Below the pieces are notes generated by a model. It ran no database searches, was not told where the DNA came from, and saw only the letters and a program-made list of their open reading frames with translations. The position numbers and the translations under genes are program-made. From Anthopleura xanthogrammica (Eukaryota; Cnidaria; Anthozoa; Actiniaria; Actiniidae), in assembly GCA_964019055.1 (NCBI GenBank), contig OZ025215.1, positions 6,861,770-6,925,769 of the forward strand: a stretch of 64,000 nucleotides of DNA, in the 5' to 3' direction. Each line of letters begins with the position of its first letter. The first letter of the stretch is position 1. This document shows positions 52,859 through 64,000 of this stretch, one piece after another.

Positions 52859-53609
52859 AAACGTTTCTGAGTTCAAAACACATGATGCATTGTGGTCTAG
52901 CCTTGGTATTCAATAAGGCGGCATGGTAGACCTTCAAAAAAACATTTACAGTGAAAGATGTTCAAGCATACCCCCCTAGAATCCATTAATGAATTTATTA
53001 TTCGAATATTGAGTTCTTTATTCACTCTGACTATAAACTTAAAAATGAATTATCTACTTGAGTTTTGATTGGATTTTTCAACAATCTGAGCCATGTCAAA
53101 CTCAGAGTTATTAATCAACTCAATGATGAAATCAATAATGGATCCTAGGCGGTACGCTTGAGCCGATTTGACTGTAAATTTATTAATATCCTGAAGGAGC
53201 CCTTTGTCTGGTCAATATAAGGACATGGCTCTCTCACAGAGCAAAATAGAACTTATATTAGCATGTCAGGTTAAAAGGAAGGAAACAGGAGAATTCATAG
53301 AATTGCCCTTGAATCCCAAACAAACCAAACAAGAAACCCAACAAACTGCACTCACATGTTATGGTGAGTCCAGAAATCGAACCCGAGACCACAGATCGAG
53401 GTGAGAAGCGAGTGCAATATTGCTAAGCCACCTTTGATTCCCTTGATAAAAAATATGTTTTATCCAAAATACAAAAATACATAAATCTTTTTTCTCTTTG
53501 TTTTTATCAACTAAAACGATATATTGTTTTTTTTGTTTTCATTTTTTTTTTTTTCATGTTTGGTTGATCCCGTCAGTTCCACAGTCACAGCTCCTGTTAT
53601 ATCTGACAG
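52859..53609. other. 3' intron of FN2 gene C with a SINE remnant
   Basis: No exon. About 53290-53440 on the minus strand has a B-box-like GGTTCGATTTC and a degraded A-box, a tRNA-derived SINE remnant. A T-rich run occurs at 53525-53555. Confidence 0.45.
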
Positions 53610-53890
53610 ATCCCAAGGTAGTCGATGATGCTGGTAATGTTAACGGATAAATCCCTTAAAGTCAAATGTAATGCAAAGTACAAGCAGATTTCTAGCTAGT
53701 CAGTAGTCGAGGAAGAATGCTAAACGTTAACGTTCTCCTTGATACTTAGATAGCTGATTGAAGCTATAAATATTTTTGGGTGCTAGTTCATTGAACCAAC
53801 GACCAAAAATAACCTACTCCGAAAATAATAATAAATGATGTAAACAATGTTGGCAAATTAGAATAAAGTTCATTGAGAAAAATCAAAATC
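53610..53890 (+). other. Probable 3'-terminal exon of FN2 gene C
   Basis: ATCCCAAGGTAGTCGATGAT after ATCTGACAG, continuing to TAA at 53648-53650; matches 45406-45446. AATAAA at 53862. Confidence 0.5.
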
Positions 53891-53998
53891 AGGCTGAGAA
53901 TGACAGTTTATTTTGTTATTATCACTTGTTGCCCTATTCCATCCTTGCTGGACTTTTAATAGCTTTCATTTTTTGGTTTTAAGCTGTATTTCGTGCAA

Positions 53999-54184
53999 GT
54001 ATATCACAGCAATTCAAGAGCGGACATAACACTGAACCGTGTTCATCATAATCCGACCGCGGATTTCTTAGCGCAGTTTTCCTTTATACTAGTAGAAGTA
54101 TGTAGACCATACTTACTACGGATCCCGCCGAACTGTGGCAGCCACAGGGAGCCCAATTTAGATAAAAGTAAAAGGTGGAAATAA
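53999..54184 (+). pseudogene. Diverged copy of the FN2 gene A tail exon
   Basis: The first 24 codons resemble the other two copies (YHSNSRADITLNRVHHN); beyond that the frame drifts into unrelated sequence. It follows TTCGTGCAAG, the same acceptor context. Downstream of gene C. Confidence 0.5.
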
Positions 54185-55613
54185 AATCGGAAAAAATCTA
54201 GTTTAATAATTTTTTTAAATTCGAAGTCAAGTTAATATCCTCTATAATATGAACGAGCAAAAAAAACCTTAAAAATGCGCTAGAACATTTTTTTCGCGCG
54301 CGCCTTTTTTTCCTTTATAATTCCCCCCTATGGTCACGGTGTGTTGTAGGATGAAGAAATATTTTTTAAAGGAATGCAACTCGCTACACCGAAATTTCAC
54401 ATACACATCTCTATCAACAACGATTTCACCCTATTTTACACCGAAAATTCCACAAAAAACTTGACCAAAATGGTCTTTATAGCTAGGAATAGGGCTTCAT
54501 ATTTTTTAAACTCTTTGGGCTTTCCTTTAAGGTTTTCTTGCCAAAAATAGAGAGGGAAAAAAGTTTTCATCCACTGCAGAGCTTTCGTCCGCAGTGCTGT
54601 ACAAATGGTGCATCCCGACATGCTCTCCCTCGCCCGGGAACTTTTCGACACGAGACAATAAGCACTACCGTCCTCCTCAGAGGGCTAGTTTCGTTTGAAA
54701 GTTTTGAAACCCTTTTCATGCCATTAGTAAACTGAAACATCCAGGACAAACATTGTCTGCACTTTTGATTTTATCCTCGCACGAATGAAGTACGCGCGTA
54801 ATTGTCTATCAACGTAAAGTCAAGTAGAATTATCATTTTTTTTAATTTTAACTTCGCCACACAGATCTACATTCTTATCAATTTTTTCTTTCCAAGTAAG
54901 CAGATAGCCATCTAGACACTATAGTCAGGATGACAAATGGTTGCATCTTAGTCTTAGCAAGATAGGTTTTCGTTTCTTTTCCTACAAATTCTCAATAAAT
55001 TACAAAGCAAAAGAAGATGTGTTTCGCCAGCCCTCCGTTTTGGTTTTAGCATCAATATTGGTCCCTTGTCACACTTTGGAAATCCGGAGTCCCATTGAGC
55101 GAAGAATGGCAATTTTTCTCAAGTCCATCGGTGTACTGCAAGAGAACAACAGAAATGAATGTATTCACTGGTATTGGAGTACAGCTCTCGAGGCATTTTC
55201 GGGCAGAGTCAATAGCGCGCGTGGTCTTGCCCGAAAATGCCTCTTTTTTTCACGTCTGCGCCTGCGATATTTTTAAAAGCGCCCGCGCATCTCGAAAATG
55301 GTCTATTATATACAGATTATTTATTAGAACTGTAAGGGGGTTGTCAAGATTTCTAGGAAATCGAAAGATTCGGCAGCCTTTTTTAGGGACAGGGAAGGGT
55401 ATTTTGATACGACGTGCCTTCCCATGTTCGTTCTTTTGGCACCTAACTATATAAACTTTTCACCAAACCATAGCAGATGTTTGTTTTAACCTGTGGTTAC
55501 TTATAATTTCGTACTTCTATCTTCTCTTTGTCTGTGGACCGCATGGTAACAATATCCCCCTCCCCTCCCAACAAGCTACTCCGCGTCCATATCACAGCTC
55601 AAGATGTACATCT
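54185..55613. other. Spacer between the FN2 cluster and the SLC6 gene
   Basis: No family-supported gene. A perfect 16-bp hairpin (GAGGCATTTTCGGGCA and complement) occupies 55190-55243. Open frames at 54941-55454 overlap this hairpin and show no motif. Part of it may be the 3' UTR of the minus-strand transporter. Confidence 0.45.
55190..55243. repeat. Short perfect hairpin
   Basis: GAGGCATTTTCGGGCA and TGCCCGAAAATGCCTC separated by 22 bases including GCGCGC. Confidence 0.85.
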
Positions 55614-58600
55614 CTACCTTTCGCAACGGTTTGGTAAGGCTATCTTCTCCTTGTTCGCTGACTGCACATCAGCCACAGATGCTGATGATGAGGGAATAGA
55701 CTCATGGAATGCAGGAATTTTGAATGTTGGACGTGAGAAAGCGCCAGTAACACTGGTACTTTGGACCTGACTCCATTGTTGCTCAACATTCCAGGTGGCG
55801 GGGCTTTCAATACTTCGAAAAGCAGTCTTTATTTTCTGGAATAAAAAGTTACGATGATACATTGAGTAAACTCTTAATCAGAAACTTGTCACAAGAAGGA
55901 AGCTGCGACAACATGTCAAAAAGAGCAAGTCTGCTACGCAACTGTGAATTTTTTTTTTTTTGAAACAACCTCAGTCGTGGTGATGGATGTATGTTGGCGG
56001 TACATGATGATGGTATGCAGTAGTGGCAGTTGCGTGGTGGTGGTGGTGTGATGGTGGTGGTGATAGTTGTGGTGGTGGTGATAGTTGTGGTGGTGGTGAT
56101 GGTGCGCAGTAACGGTGGGGGTCGTGATAGTGGTTGTGGTGTTAGTGGTTGCTTTACAATTGAACTTGTGCTACGTCACGTGCACAGGTAGGGTATAGCA
56201 GTAAAAGCACAGTTTGTTTTATTTAGTAGTTGGATGTGTAAAGACAAACCAATATTAATTAAAATGAGCGAGAAGAAGAATCCACTTACCGAACTACAAG
56301 TTCCAGGTATTCGTACAATATACCACAATGCATAAAGAGGGATGGACAACATTGAAACTAAAGCCAGTCCCCAGCCAAACAGTTCACCAGACATCGGGTA
56401 CACGTACTCCTCATACGTCAGTCCTTTATACTGGGTTATACTCCACAGGAATATCAACTTAAAGTCAGAGAATCAAGTGTTAGAAAATTAACACATTTTA
56501 AAGTAGCTGGAGCGCGGGCAAAGGTTAAAACTCTGGGGTCAGCGATCACTTCCTTTATCTTACTGATCCCTAGCTAGCAAATCACCACCTACATCCATTT
56601 GAAGATGTTTGAAGAATCGAGTGTTAGAATATTAGCTTTAGTTGTGTTAGCACCCCGTTAAGTAGCTGGAGCGTAAAAAGGCGAAACTTCTAGGGTCAGT
56701 GGTCACTTCCTTCATTTTTCTGATCCTTATTACTGCTTACATGCATTTGAAGACTGGACAACTGAACTGGAATCAAGCCGTGGTCACTCACTAATACAGT
56801 ACCCCTCTCTTTATTCTTTATAACTCCTCTGTAGTCTTCTGTAACTTCTTATTCAATGTAAATACCGACAGACCGAGAATGGTTGGACTAAGCGGGACCC
56901 CTTGTTTATCAACCAAGTGGGCGCATTAGCTATTGAGTCTTGTTTTACTTACTGTAACCACAGTTGGGCTGATGTACTTCCAGCACAATCTAAAGTACAG
57001 AGAAGGCCTCTTGCCTAGCATTTCTTGGATGTTGTCACTGAAGCGATCCACTCCTGATATCCAACACAACAAACGGCATGAGAATATTTGAAGGTTTGAA
57101 TGTGGGTTTGTTGTTTTCGCGCAGCGCAATACTCCCCTTCACAGTTTTCTGCGCTATCTTGAAAGGTAGCCATGCCTTTGCATGGAGGTGAGACATGAGG
57201 TAACCTTGCAATGTTACGGCAATTAAAGCGGATCCGCCCTTAGAGCAGTATTCGTATGACTATGAAACTCACAGCATGGACCGTGCCTTGCCGTGACCGT
57301 GAATTCGACATTCGACATTCAGTGCTGTATCCGCGCAGCAATCGTGCCGTGTGCTGTGACGTTTCGCACTCACTTTTCACTCTAATGCTGGGATCGACTA
57401 CGCAGGATTATGTTCTAGCCCGAAGGCAAGTTTACAGCCATTCTTTTCAGTTCGCATATTACTTCCTACGCGCAATACAACACATCTGATGATCCATTCG
57501 ACAATATTTGTGGACTCACCATAAAACCAACCAATAACAATACACTCAAATATGGAGACAAAAATCAATGATAGTCCACCAGACTGTTTGTCCATGATAT
57601 AGAACACGTAAACACCGCCCTGTTGATTGAAGCAGGCAGGTTTGGATAAATATACTTTTGGTACAGAGAGACAAAAATTTCTTGAAGAAGTTGAGTTACC
57701 TCACTTATAAATTGAAATAAATCCATGCAAAATAGGTACAAAAAGGTAGTTGGGTGGTTTCGTTCCTCTAGTCCTCCTCTAATTGATACGTCAATACAAG
57801 AAAATATAAAAACTACGGTATGGCAGTTCTTACCTGAGTGACACACGAGAGGCCCAGCAGGTAAAAGATGCAACAAAGTCCAGCCAAAACCAACTTCTTG
57901 TGATTTTTGACGAACCTAAATTCGTCTGTAAGACATGACATGATTGTTTCAATGAACACGAACTGTGGAAAAAGAAATACGCACGAACATGTCAAGGCAG
58001 GATCTAGGATTTTTTTGATGGGGTGGGGTTCCCCATAATGCATTCAATAAAAATAAAAAGGATTCTCTTGCATTATGTATAAACCGCAATAATTGCGAGA
58101 TTCCCCATCAGTTGTGTAACACTGATGTGCATTCATGTTTCATCCCCTCCCCCCCCCCCCCCCCAAATGAATAAATAAATAAATACATACGACGTCCCAC
58201 AGGGGTGGATTCAGGATTATTGCAAGGGGGTTCGAAATGTTGGTTAGGAGGATCCGAACCGTTTTTTTCTAATTCCAAGAGCGGTTCGTAGTCCTCATTT
58301 ATGAGGTTCGATTGCGATTTAGGGGGCTGGTACGATTATATTATTGATACTCAAAAAAAAAAAAAAACACACTGAAATATCTGACCCAATGAAAAGACGA
58401 ATTATAACAAAACTATTGGAGAGTAATCAATAATATGTCGTACCTGACTGTCGATGCCGAGAAGAAAAAGCATAAAAAAGAACAGAACTGACCACAGAGG
58501 AGAAATGGGCATCTGGGCGATGCTTTCAGGATACACAACAAATGCCAGTCCGGGACCTGAAATAAAGACAAATATGATTGGACACAGGTTGAGGACTGTG

Positions 58601-60444
58601 TTTCCCTATCAAAAAACCGGCCGTCGTGCTAGAACAGATTATGACTTCAAAAAGCTCAGTGCCGTATGCTTGCCTTGCCGCGTCCATCATGTTTCTAGAA
58701 TTTTGATTGGCTGATTTTTTCTCGCGCAATGCGATTCAGTTGATCAGGCGTACCATAGTTAATAGTTATTAACTAACTAACTTAATAGTTATTAACTATG
58801 GGCGTACTTAGTCAGTGCCGTAAACTTGGCGTGACTGTGTCCGCGCCATGTTCGTCCCGTGTTTCGGGCATCTGTTTGGATGGCAGATTTCGTGCCTTGC
58901 CGCGACCGTGATGTTTTCAAGAATGTTGATTGGCTGATTTTTTTCTCGCGCAATGTTATTGGTCTGACACTGCTGTGACATTGGCGTGTCCGTGTCCGTG
59001 TCGGTGCCTTGTTCGTGCCGTAGTTCGGTCATTTTATTGCATGGATGATTAGTAAAACATTAGTAGAATTTCGTCTCGTGCGTATTCGAGCTTATCGCGA
59101 CCTTGATATTTTCTATAATTTTGATTTTTTTTGCACGGCCGTGTTCGTGCCGCGAGCTTTTCACATTCATGCGAAAACTACTCTAGCTGTAATCCAGTAA
59201 CGATGAGCCACAGACCTTCTAGGTGGTGTCTGATGGCGACTTACCAGACGATATAACGTGTTTAACTTCCTTTCCTAATGTATGCGCAACAAATCCAAGG
59301 ACTGTGAAGGTGGCAAAGCCTCCGAAGAAACTTGTCAAACAGTTGATGAGGGAAATGGTTATGGCATCCCTAAAGAGCAACAAGATTAGACATGGCTTAG
59401 AATTCTTTCTCGACGTCCTCCCCTCTCAATCCCCAGTTATCCTTCAACATCATTCTACGTACTTTTGGCAGTTGTTATTGAAGTCGTTGTAGCTTCCAAA
59501 TACTATGAGCCCTCCGAGTCCACAGCTCAGAGAGAAAAAGATCTGCGACGCTGCGTCGACCCATGCCTGAAGAAGTCAGAATAGATTAGTGAGCACGATG
59601 CACATGGTATATGTAGATTATTGAGCACGATGCACATGATACATGGATGCACACTAATTAATCCAACAACAAATGCATCCATGTTTTTCGCCTTGTTTTT
59701 AGTCCTGACACTGATTTGAAAGCATCTAAGTTGTCATGCATGTCTTACTTGCGGATTAAGTAGAATACTAAAATCAGGTGTTAGGTAAAACATGACCCCA
59801 TCGTAGGCTCCTGGTAGAGTTGCACCTCGAATGATGAGAATCACCAGTAGAACGTAAGGGAATGTTGCCGAGAAATACGCAACCTGCAGAAGAAGAAAAA
59901 ACAAATAAAAACAATAAACATCATGTAGCAAATAAAACAGATTTATAGAAACACATAGTTTGAAGAGACTAGAACGGAGCACAAAAAAATGTCAAGCATG
60001 TCTCTCACTTTGCAGTCTCTGAATTTCCCAACCTTGTTGAACTGGAAGCGGTTGGCATGCATCAAACTTGAACAGATTGATCGTTCATGATCACTTGTAA
60101 GTGCCCGGAACACATTGTAAGCGCGCGGGACCGTGATTTCTCCCTTACGCATACTTATCGTGCCGTTCGCGCGACAGATCCAAGCTGGTTGCGCTTGTAA
60201 GCAGAATGATTGGTTCAGCGCGTTTGCATATAATTTGATCTTTTCCTCCAGTCGTAAGTATGACAAATTAAAATCTAGAGAAATTTCAGCCAGACAGAAG
60301 CCAAACCGTACCTTTCCAGATGATCTGATGCCATACAGTACACAGAAGAATACAATAACCCAGGCTACAAACAGTGCAAGGGCCAGAGGTGGTCGAATCT
60401 CTCCCGGTACCTCAATACCAGATGTAACTTGTAGAATGAAGTTC
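55614..60444 (-). CDS. SLC6 sodium-dependent neurotransmitter-type transporter, 3' part
   Basis: Ten minus-strand exons: 60444-60312, 59883-59749, 59566-59463, 59369-59245, 58556-58444, 57962-57834, 57619-57520, 57053-56953, 56457-56290 and 55835-55614 (stop). All have GT-AG ends and consistent phase, giving 442 residues. The sequence follows the SLC6 fold from the loop before TM4 to TM12: [17 protein letters not shown] (TM4), [13 protein letters not shown] (TM5), [15 protein letters not shown] (unwound TM6), [11 protein letters not shown], then TM8-TM12 and a cytosolic tail of about 75 residues rich in Ser. The closest known group by motif is the glycine/GABA/taurine/proline set; the substrate cannot be assigned because TM1 and TM3 are missing. 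About 190 N-terminal residues are not in the window or not recognised. The first exon enters with one nucleotide, so at least one upstream exon is expected. Confidence 0.9.
56020..56110. repeat. GGT trinucleotide-rich microsatellite
   Basis: GGTGGT and GATGGT units in the last intron of the transporter gene. Confidence 0.85.
58142..58165. repeat. Poly-C tract
   Basis: C run within CATCCCCTC...AAATGAATAAATAAATAAAT, in an intron of the transporter. Confidence 0.85.
58733..58802. repeat. AT-rich palindrome in a transporter intron
   Basis: CATAGTTAATAGTTATTAAC and its complement GTTAATAACTATTAAGTTAG-type arms meet around ACTAACTAACT. GTGCCGT/CGTGTCCGTG-rich sequence, also seen at 57280-57370, flanks it. 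Confidence 0.6.
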
Positions 60445-60526
60445 CTGTTATAACCAACACCACAATCTTTAAGTTTGGAACTTTTGATAACCATATTAAG
60501 AAGACAGTCTTGGAACCTTTTCTAGT

Positions 60527-60662
60527 GTCCACTAAATACAGGTGTCCACTAAATAGAGGTGTCCGCTAAATAGAGGTGTCCACTAAATAGAGGTGTTCGC
60601 TAAATACAGGTGTTCGCTAAATACAGGTGTTCGCTAAATACAGGTGTCCGCTAAATAGAGGT
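60527..60662. repeat. Tandem repeat of about 18 bp, 8 copies
   Basis: Units of AGGTGTCCGCTAAATAG with A/G and C/T variants, just 5' of the first visible transporter exon. Confidence 0.92.
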
Positions 60663-60816
60663 TAATTAGGGGTCAACAAGATAAGGATACAACTATAATT
60701 GCATAAATAATTTGGGTGTCAGGGTTTTATAAATGGTGGTATTTTACCCTTTCAATAAGAACAATTTTCACAAACTGCGTGCCTTGCAGAAGAAGATAAA
60801 CAGACTTTCTTTCAGT

Positions 60817-61320
60817 GTACCCATAATTCTACACTATGGACGAGTGGTACTGGATACGAGAGCGCGCATTACATCATCAATCAGATTCAACCTTGCGCGC
60901 GCTTTGGATGAAGTTGTTCAGTGAGAGAAAAGGAGCGAAAGAAAGCGATAAAGTTTCACAAGCAGAATATTGTTAAGCGGATTATTTACATATTTGATAT
61001 CACATAGCATAGTTTAAGGTAAGAACTTTGACATTCTCAAATGGTTATATTATAATTTTCTTGTTGAGTTATGTAGAAATTAATCAAGCTTTGACAATGA
61101 AATATCGAACTGCAAGTGAAAAATGAAAATGAAAAAACTGTGCGCACAAAAAGAATTCGAGGCTGAGAACAATTATCTACATTAAAAGTGCATGGATGCA
61201 TCTTTAAAAAAAGCAAAAAGAAAAAAAACGAAAATAATCTAATTGTAATCACGTCTAATTTGAAAGATTTTGATGAAAAATAGCGAAAACGAAAAAGAAA
61301 GGGAGAAAGAAGTGAAGATA
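60817..61320 (+). repeat. Block duplicated at 63514-64000 (copy 1)
   Basis: It shares GTGGTACTGGATACGAGAGC, AAGTTGTTCAGTGAGAGAAA and GTGCATGGATGCATCTTTAA with the right window edge. It lies directly upstream of the membrane-protein gene and could be its promoter and first intron. Confidence 0.9.
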
Positions 61321-61466
61321 ATGCGCATAAGTTATTTTGCAATACATAAAAACAAACTGCGGATACGACTTCTCAGCTTTTCCCCTCGTAAATAGGGACC
61401 AATATAAATAAAAAAAAAACCCATTTCATTCATTCATTTCAAGGTTATTTGGAAGGTTTGTTTGTC

Positions 61467-62622
61467 ATGGAATCACCAATCCATTACCAGAACACCATCC
61501 ATTACCTATGGTATATAGCAACTTTTGAATACGTCTTCCAGTGCAAGAAGTCTCATCCTTTGATGTTGGCCCTGTTTCTACCCCTCATCATACCTGGTTG
61601 TTTATTCAAGGCCATGTTGGCTTGTCTGGTCGTTTTCAAAGCCGTTTCAATCCTGTCTGGTTTGGGAGTGAATCTGCTTATGTTCGCTCTACCTTTGATG
61701 CTACAAGTATCAGGACATTTAGTACTGGGGGTTGCCTTAGTTTGCATTTGTTACCTTATCTACAAAGCAATCCTGCAGATCTGTCGCAGTTTTGAGTTCG
61801 AGCCATGGACCGCAAGAACACTACTTACCTATATTATCTGGCTGATATACGAGGAGTGTTACATAGTACTACACATCTGTGGTCTAGTAACTTACGCCAT
61901 GTTGTACCTTATGCTGTCCTATCTACCATACATGCTGGTACTAATGCCGAGGCTTTGTGAGAACGTGATGAATCAAGTTATTGTCATTAAATTACTTGCA
62001 TATGACCGATGGTGCTGCTTGTCATCTGGTAATAGCAAGCAGGTCTGCTGTTGTAAAACAACGAACATATTTCCTGTAAGCCTGGAGGAAGAAGTGATTC
62101 TGAAGAACCAGATGAGAAAGACGAGTGAAGTGAAGGAAAAACCAGAGAAACAACAATTGACCGATGAAACGACTGTTGAGCCACGCCCTGTGACAAGCCA
62201 GCAGGCGATCAGAGAGAAGGAGATTGAGAACATGAGGAGAAGGTAAGATTCACAACATATCAAGTGTAAAATAGATTTGTCGTGAGGATCTCAAATGGCT
62301 TTCAAAAACATGCATTGTGATTGGATGGCGAACATATTCTTGCTTCCTGATTGGTACGTCCAAAGTAGAAACCTTTTGAGTGTCGTGGTACGGTACCTTC
62401 CCAACTCACACGAAATCAAGATTTGAAAGTGAATCAGATCTATAATTGACTCATCCATCTTGATTGTTTATCCACAGCATACTGACAACAAATCTGAGCA
62501 AGGAAAATGTGAAGGACATGTGGCTTAAGAAACAACAGTCAAGGAGAGGACGTCGATGGTGGTCCAGGATGAGTAACAACGCTCTCTCTGTCAGTGTGTC
62601 CCGTATGTCTAAAGATTGGTAA
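61467..62622 (+). CDS. Unrecognised multi-pass membrane protein
   Basis: Two exons: 61467-62242 (from the first in-frame ATG; donor GTAAGA) and 62478-62622 (after TCCACAG, TAA), 306 residues. An upstream exon joined at TTTCAAG (61443) is possible, so the start is uncertain. Residues about 28-200 hold five or six hydrophobic segments (for example LMLALFLPLIIPGCLF and LMFALPLMLQVSGHLVLGVA). Then comes a Cys-rich stretch (RWCCLSSG, VCCCK) that could be palmitoylated, a charged Glu/Lys-rich segment likely to be helical or coiled, and a very basic C terminus (SRRGRRWWSRM). I do not recognise the family. It is divergently placed to, or nested within, the SLC6 gene. AATAAA is at 63000. Confidence 0.7.
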
Positions 62623-63513
62623 ATCACAGGTGTCTCGATCTGTGAACTCAACTAATGTAGAAGTTTAGAGTTGATGTTACCTTACTGCTTACTGGTTCCA
62701 TCTACCCAGAATGATAGAAATCAAGAAATATTCATATTTGTGTAAATTCTTAAACACTCGAATCCCTCCTGGTCATCAACGCCATCTTTTTCTATCATCT
62801 TTGTTTCTCCATATCCATTTTATTGTATCTTGTTCTGTTTGATCTCAACCATGGGTCCTTGACATCAACTCAACTTGCCTACAGTAGCGTAGCTCTTCAG
62901 TGCCATGAACTCTTATTATATATTGTGTTACCCTTTCATGCGTTAAGCAAACTGTTTTTTTATCATGTCTATGTTAAAAAAAATATTTGTCAATAATTTA
63001 ATAAAAATAGTTAATGATCGATAAAAACCCCGTCGTCTTCTCGTCTGTGTTGGAAACGAGTCTGAATCTGCATGGGCGCGCAATGCACATTTTGCTATAA
63101 AACCAACTCTTCCTGATATCTTTTATTATATAGACCTTATGCCAAACCGGTCCCTGCTAATTTGCGCGCTTAAACCAAAACCTTAATAGATGGAGAAAAT
63201 ATTTTGTCTTTAATTGAACGAGCATAAGTGAATTAGTAGCTGTGCACAGTTTCAAAGAATGGTGGTAAAATGTTTGCAGAGTTTTAAGCATTTAAAATGT
63301 GCCATAAACATGAAAACGGGGCTGGTCGGGCCATGGCTATTTTTTCAAATACGAATCCTTCTCATTTTAAATTGCTGTAACTTCCCTGGTATTTATGCTA
63401 GAGCACTCGAATTTTACTTAATACTTATCATAGTATATTACTAATGAGTTTATTGTATAAGGTCCATTGGATACATGATTTAGGTGGGAGTGTTTTTATA
63501 AATCAATCTGATC
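62623..63513. other. 3' flank of the membrane-protein gene
   Basis: 3' UTR up to AATAAA at 63000, then AT-rich spacer. No exon of the transporter's missing N-terminal half was recognised here on the minus strand. Confidence 0.45.
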
Positions 63514-64000
63514 TACCCATAATTCCACTGAATCGATGAGTGGTACTGGATACGAGAGCGCGCATTACATCATCAATCAGATTCAACCTTGCGCGCGCTT
63601 TGGATGAAGTTGTTCAGTGAGAGAAAAGGAGCGAAAGAAAGCCATAAAGTTTCACAAGCAAAATATTGTTAAGTGGATTATTTGCATATTTGATATCACA
63701 TAGCATTGTTTAAGGTAAGAACTTTGACATACCCAAATGGTTATATTATGATTTTCTTATTCAGTTATGTAGGAATTAATCAAGTAAGCTTTGACAATGA
63801 AATATCGAACTGCAAGTGAAAAATGATAATAAAAAAAACTGTGCGTACAAAAAGAATTCGAGGCTGAGAACAATTATCTACATTAAAAGTGCATGGATGC
63901 ATCTTTAAAAAAAGCAAAAAGGCAAAGAACGAAAATAATCTAATTGTAATCACGTCTAATTTGAAAAATTTTGATGAAAAATAGCGAAAACGAAAAAAAA
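63514..64000 (+). repeat. Block duplicated from 60817-61320 (copy 2, cut by window end)
   Basis: Same order and spacing as copy 1 at a distance of about 2.7 kb, with small indels (AAGTAAGCTTTGAC versus AAGCTTTGAC). Implies a tandem duplication whose gene lies beyond the window. Confidence 0.9.

Noticed and set aside
54941..55454. Overlapping open frames of 111 and 119 codons on +
   Set aside because: They span a perfect hairpin, have no recognisable motif and no splice or polyadenylation context.
55528..55770. 80-codon + strand open frame
   Set aside because: Antisense to the last SLC6 exon (55835-55614), which continues the transporter frame after TM12.

Overview
The window is eukaryotic: genes are split by GT-AG introns, AATAAA signals follow the stops, and the spacers are AT-rich and full of microsatellites, hairpin MITEs, tRNA-derived SINEs and LINE tails. 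Gene content (actinoporin-like proteins, small secreted fibronectin type II proteins, an M14 carboxypeptidase pair, an SLC6 transporter) points to a cnidarian, most likely an anthozoan (coral or sea anemone). This is inferred from families and repeat style, not from a species match.

Layout. (1) 1-15 kb: three actinoporin-like genes. One lies on + at 1689-2630 with its 5' part outside the window or displaced, one is nearly complete on - (7905 to 4084), and one lies on + (9633-14967). The last two are head to head around a MITE. (2) 15-18 kb: gene-poor, SINEs and retroposed fragments. (3) 18.2-35.5 kb: a tandem duplication carrying two nine-exon carboxypeptidase genes (19413-24538 and 27098-34118). 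Both encode 351 residues with a signal peptide but no room for the usual activation propeptide. The second has large satellite arrays in introns 1, 4 and 5, including about 1.34 kb of (GGGCA)n. (4) 35.7-54.2 kb: three tandem genes for secreted proteins made almost wholly of fibronectin type II (FN2) modules: gene A with 15 modules, B with 3, C with 7. Genes B and C sit behind copies of a 3.4-3.9 kb duplicated block, and each ends in a 54-bp minisatellite whose unit starts with the last codons and stop of the gene. (5) 55.6-60.4 kb: the 3' two thirds of an SLC6 neurotransmitter-type transporter on -. (6) 61.4-62.7 kb: a two-exon + gene for an unrecognised multi-pass membrane protein. Its upstream block recurs at 63.5-64 kb, so another copy may follow outside the window.

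The striking theme is tandem amplification at every scale: gene pairs, whole exons with their introns, FN2 modules joined without introns exactly at the spliced junction, and satellites seeded from coding ends. Comparing the paralogues gives empty-site evidence for several transposon insertions younger than the duplications. A 1003-bp block at the left edge is repeated without gaps, inverted, inside intron 5 of the second carboxypeptidase gene.

Limits: splice sites were read by eye and by phase consistency; no alignment, transcript or database search was run.
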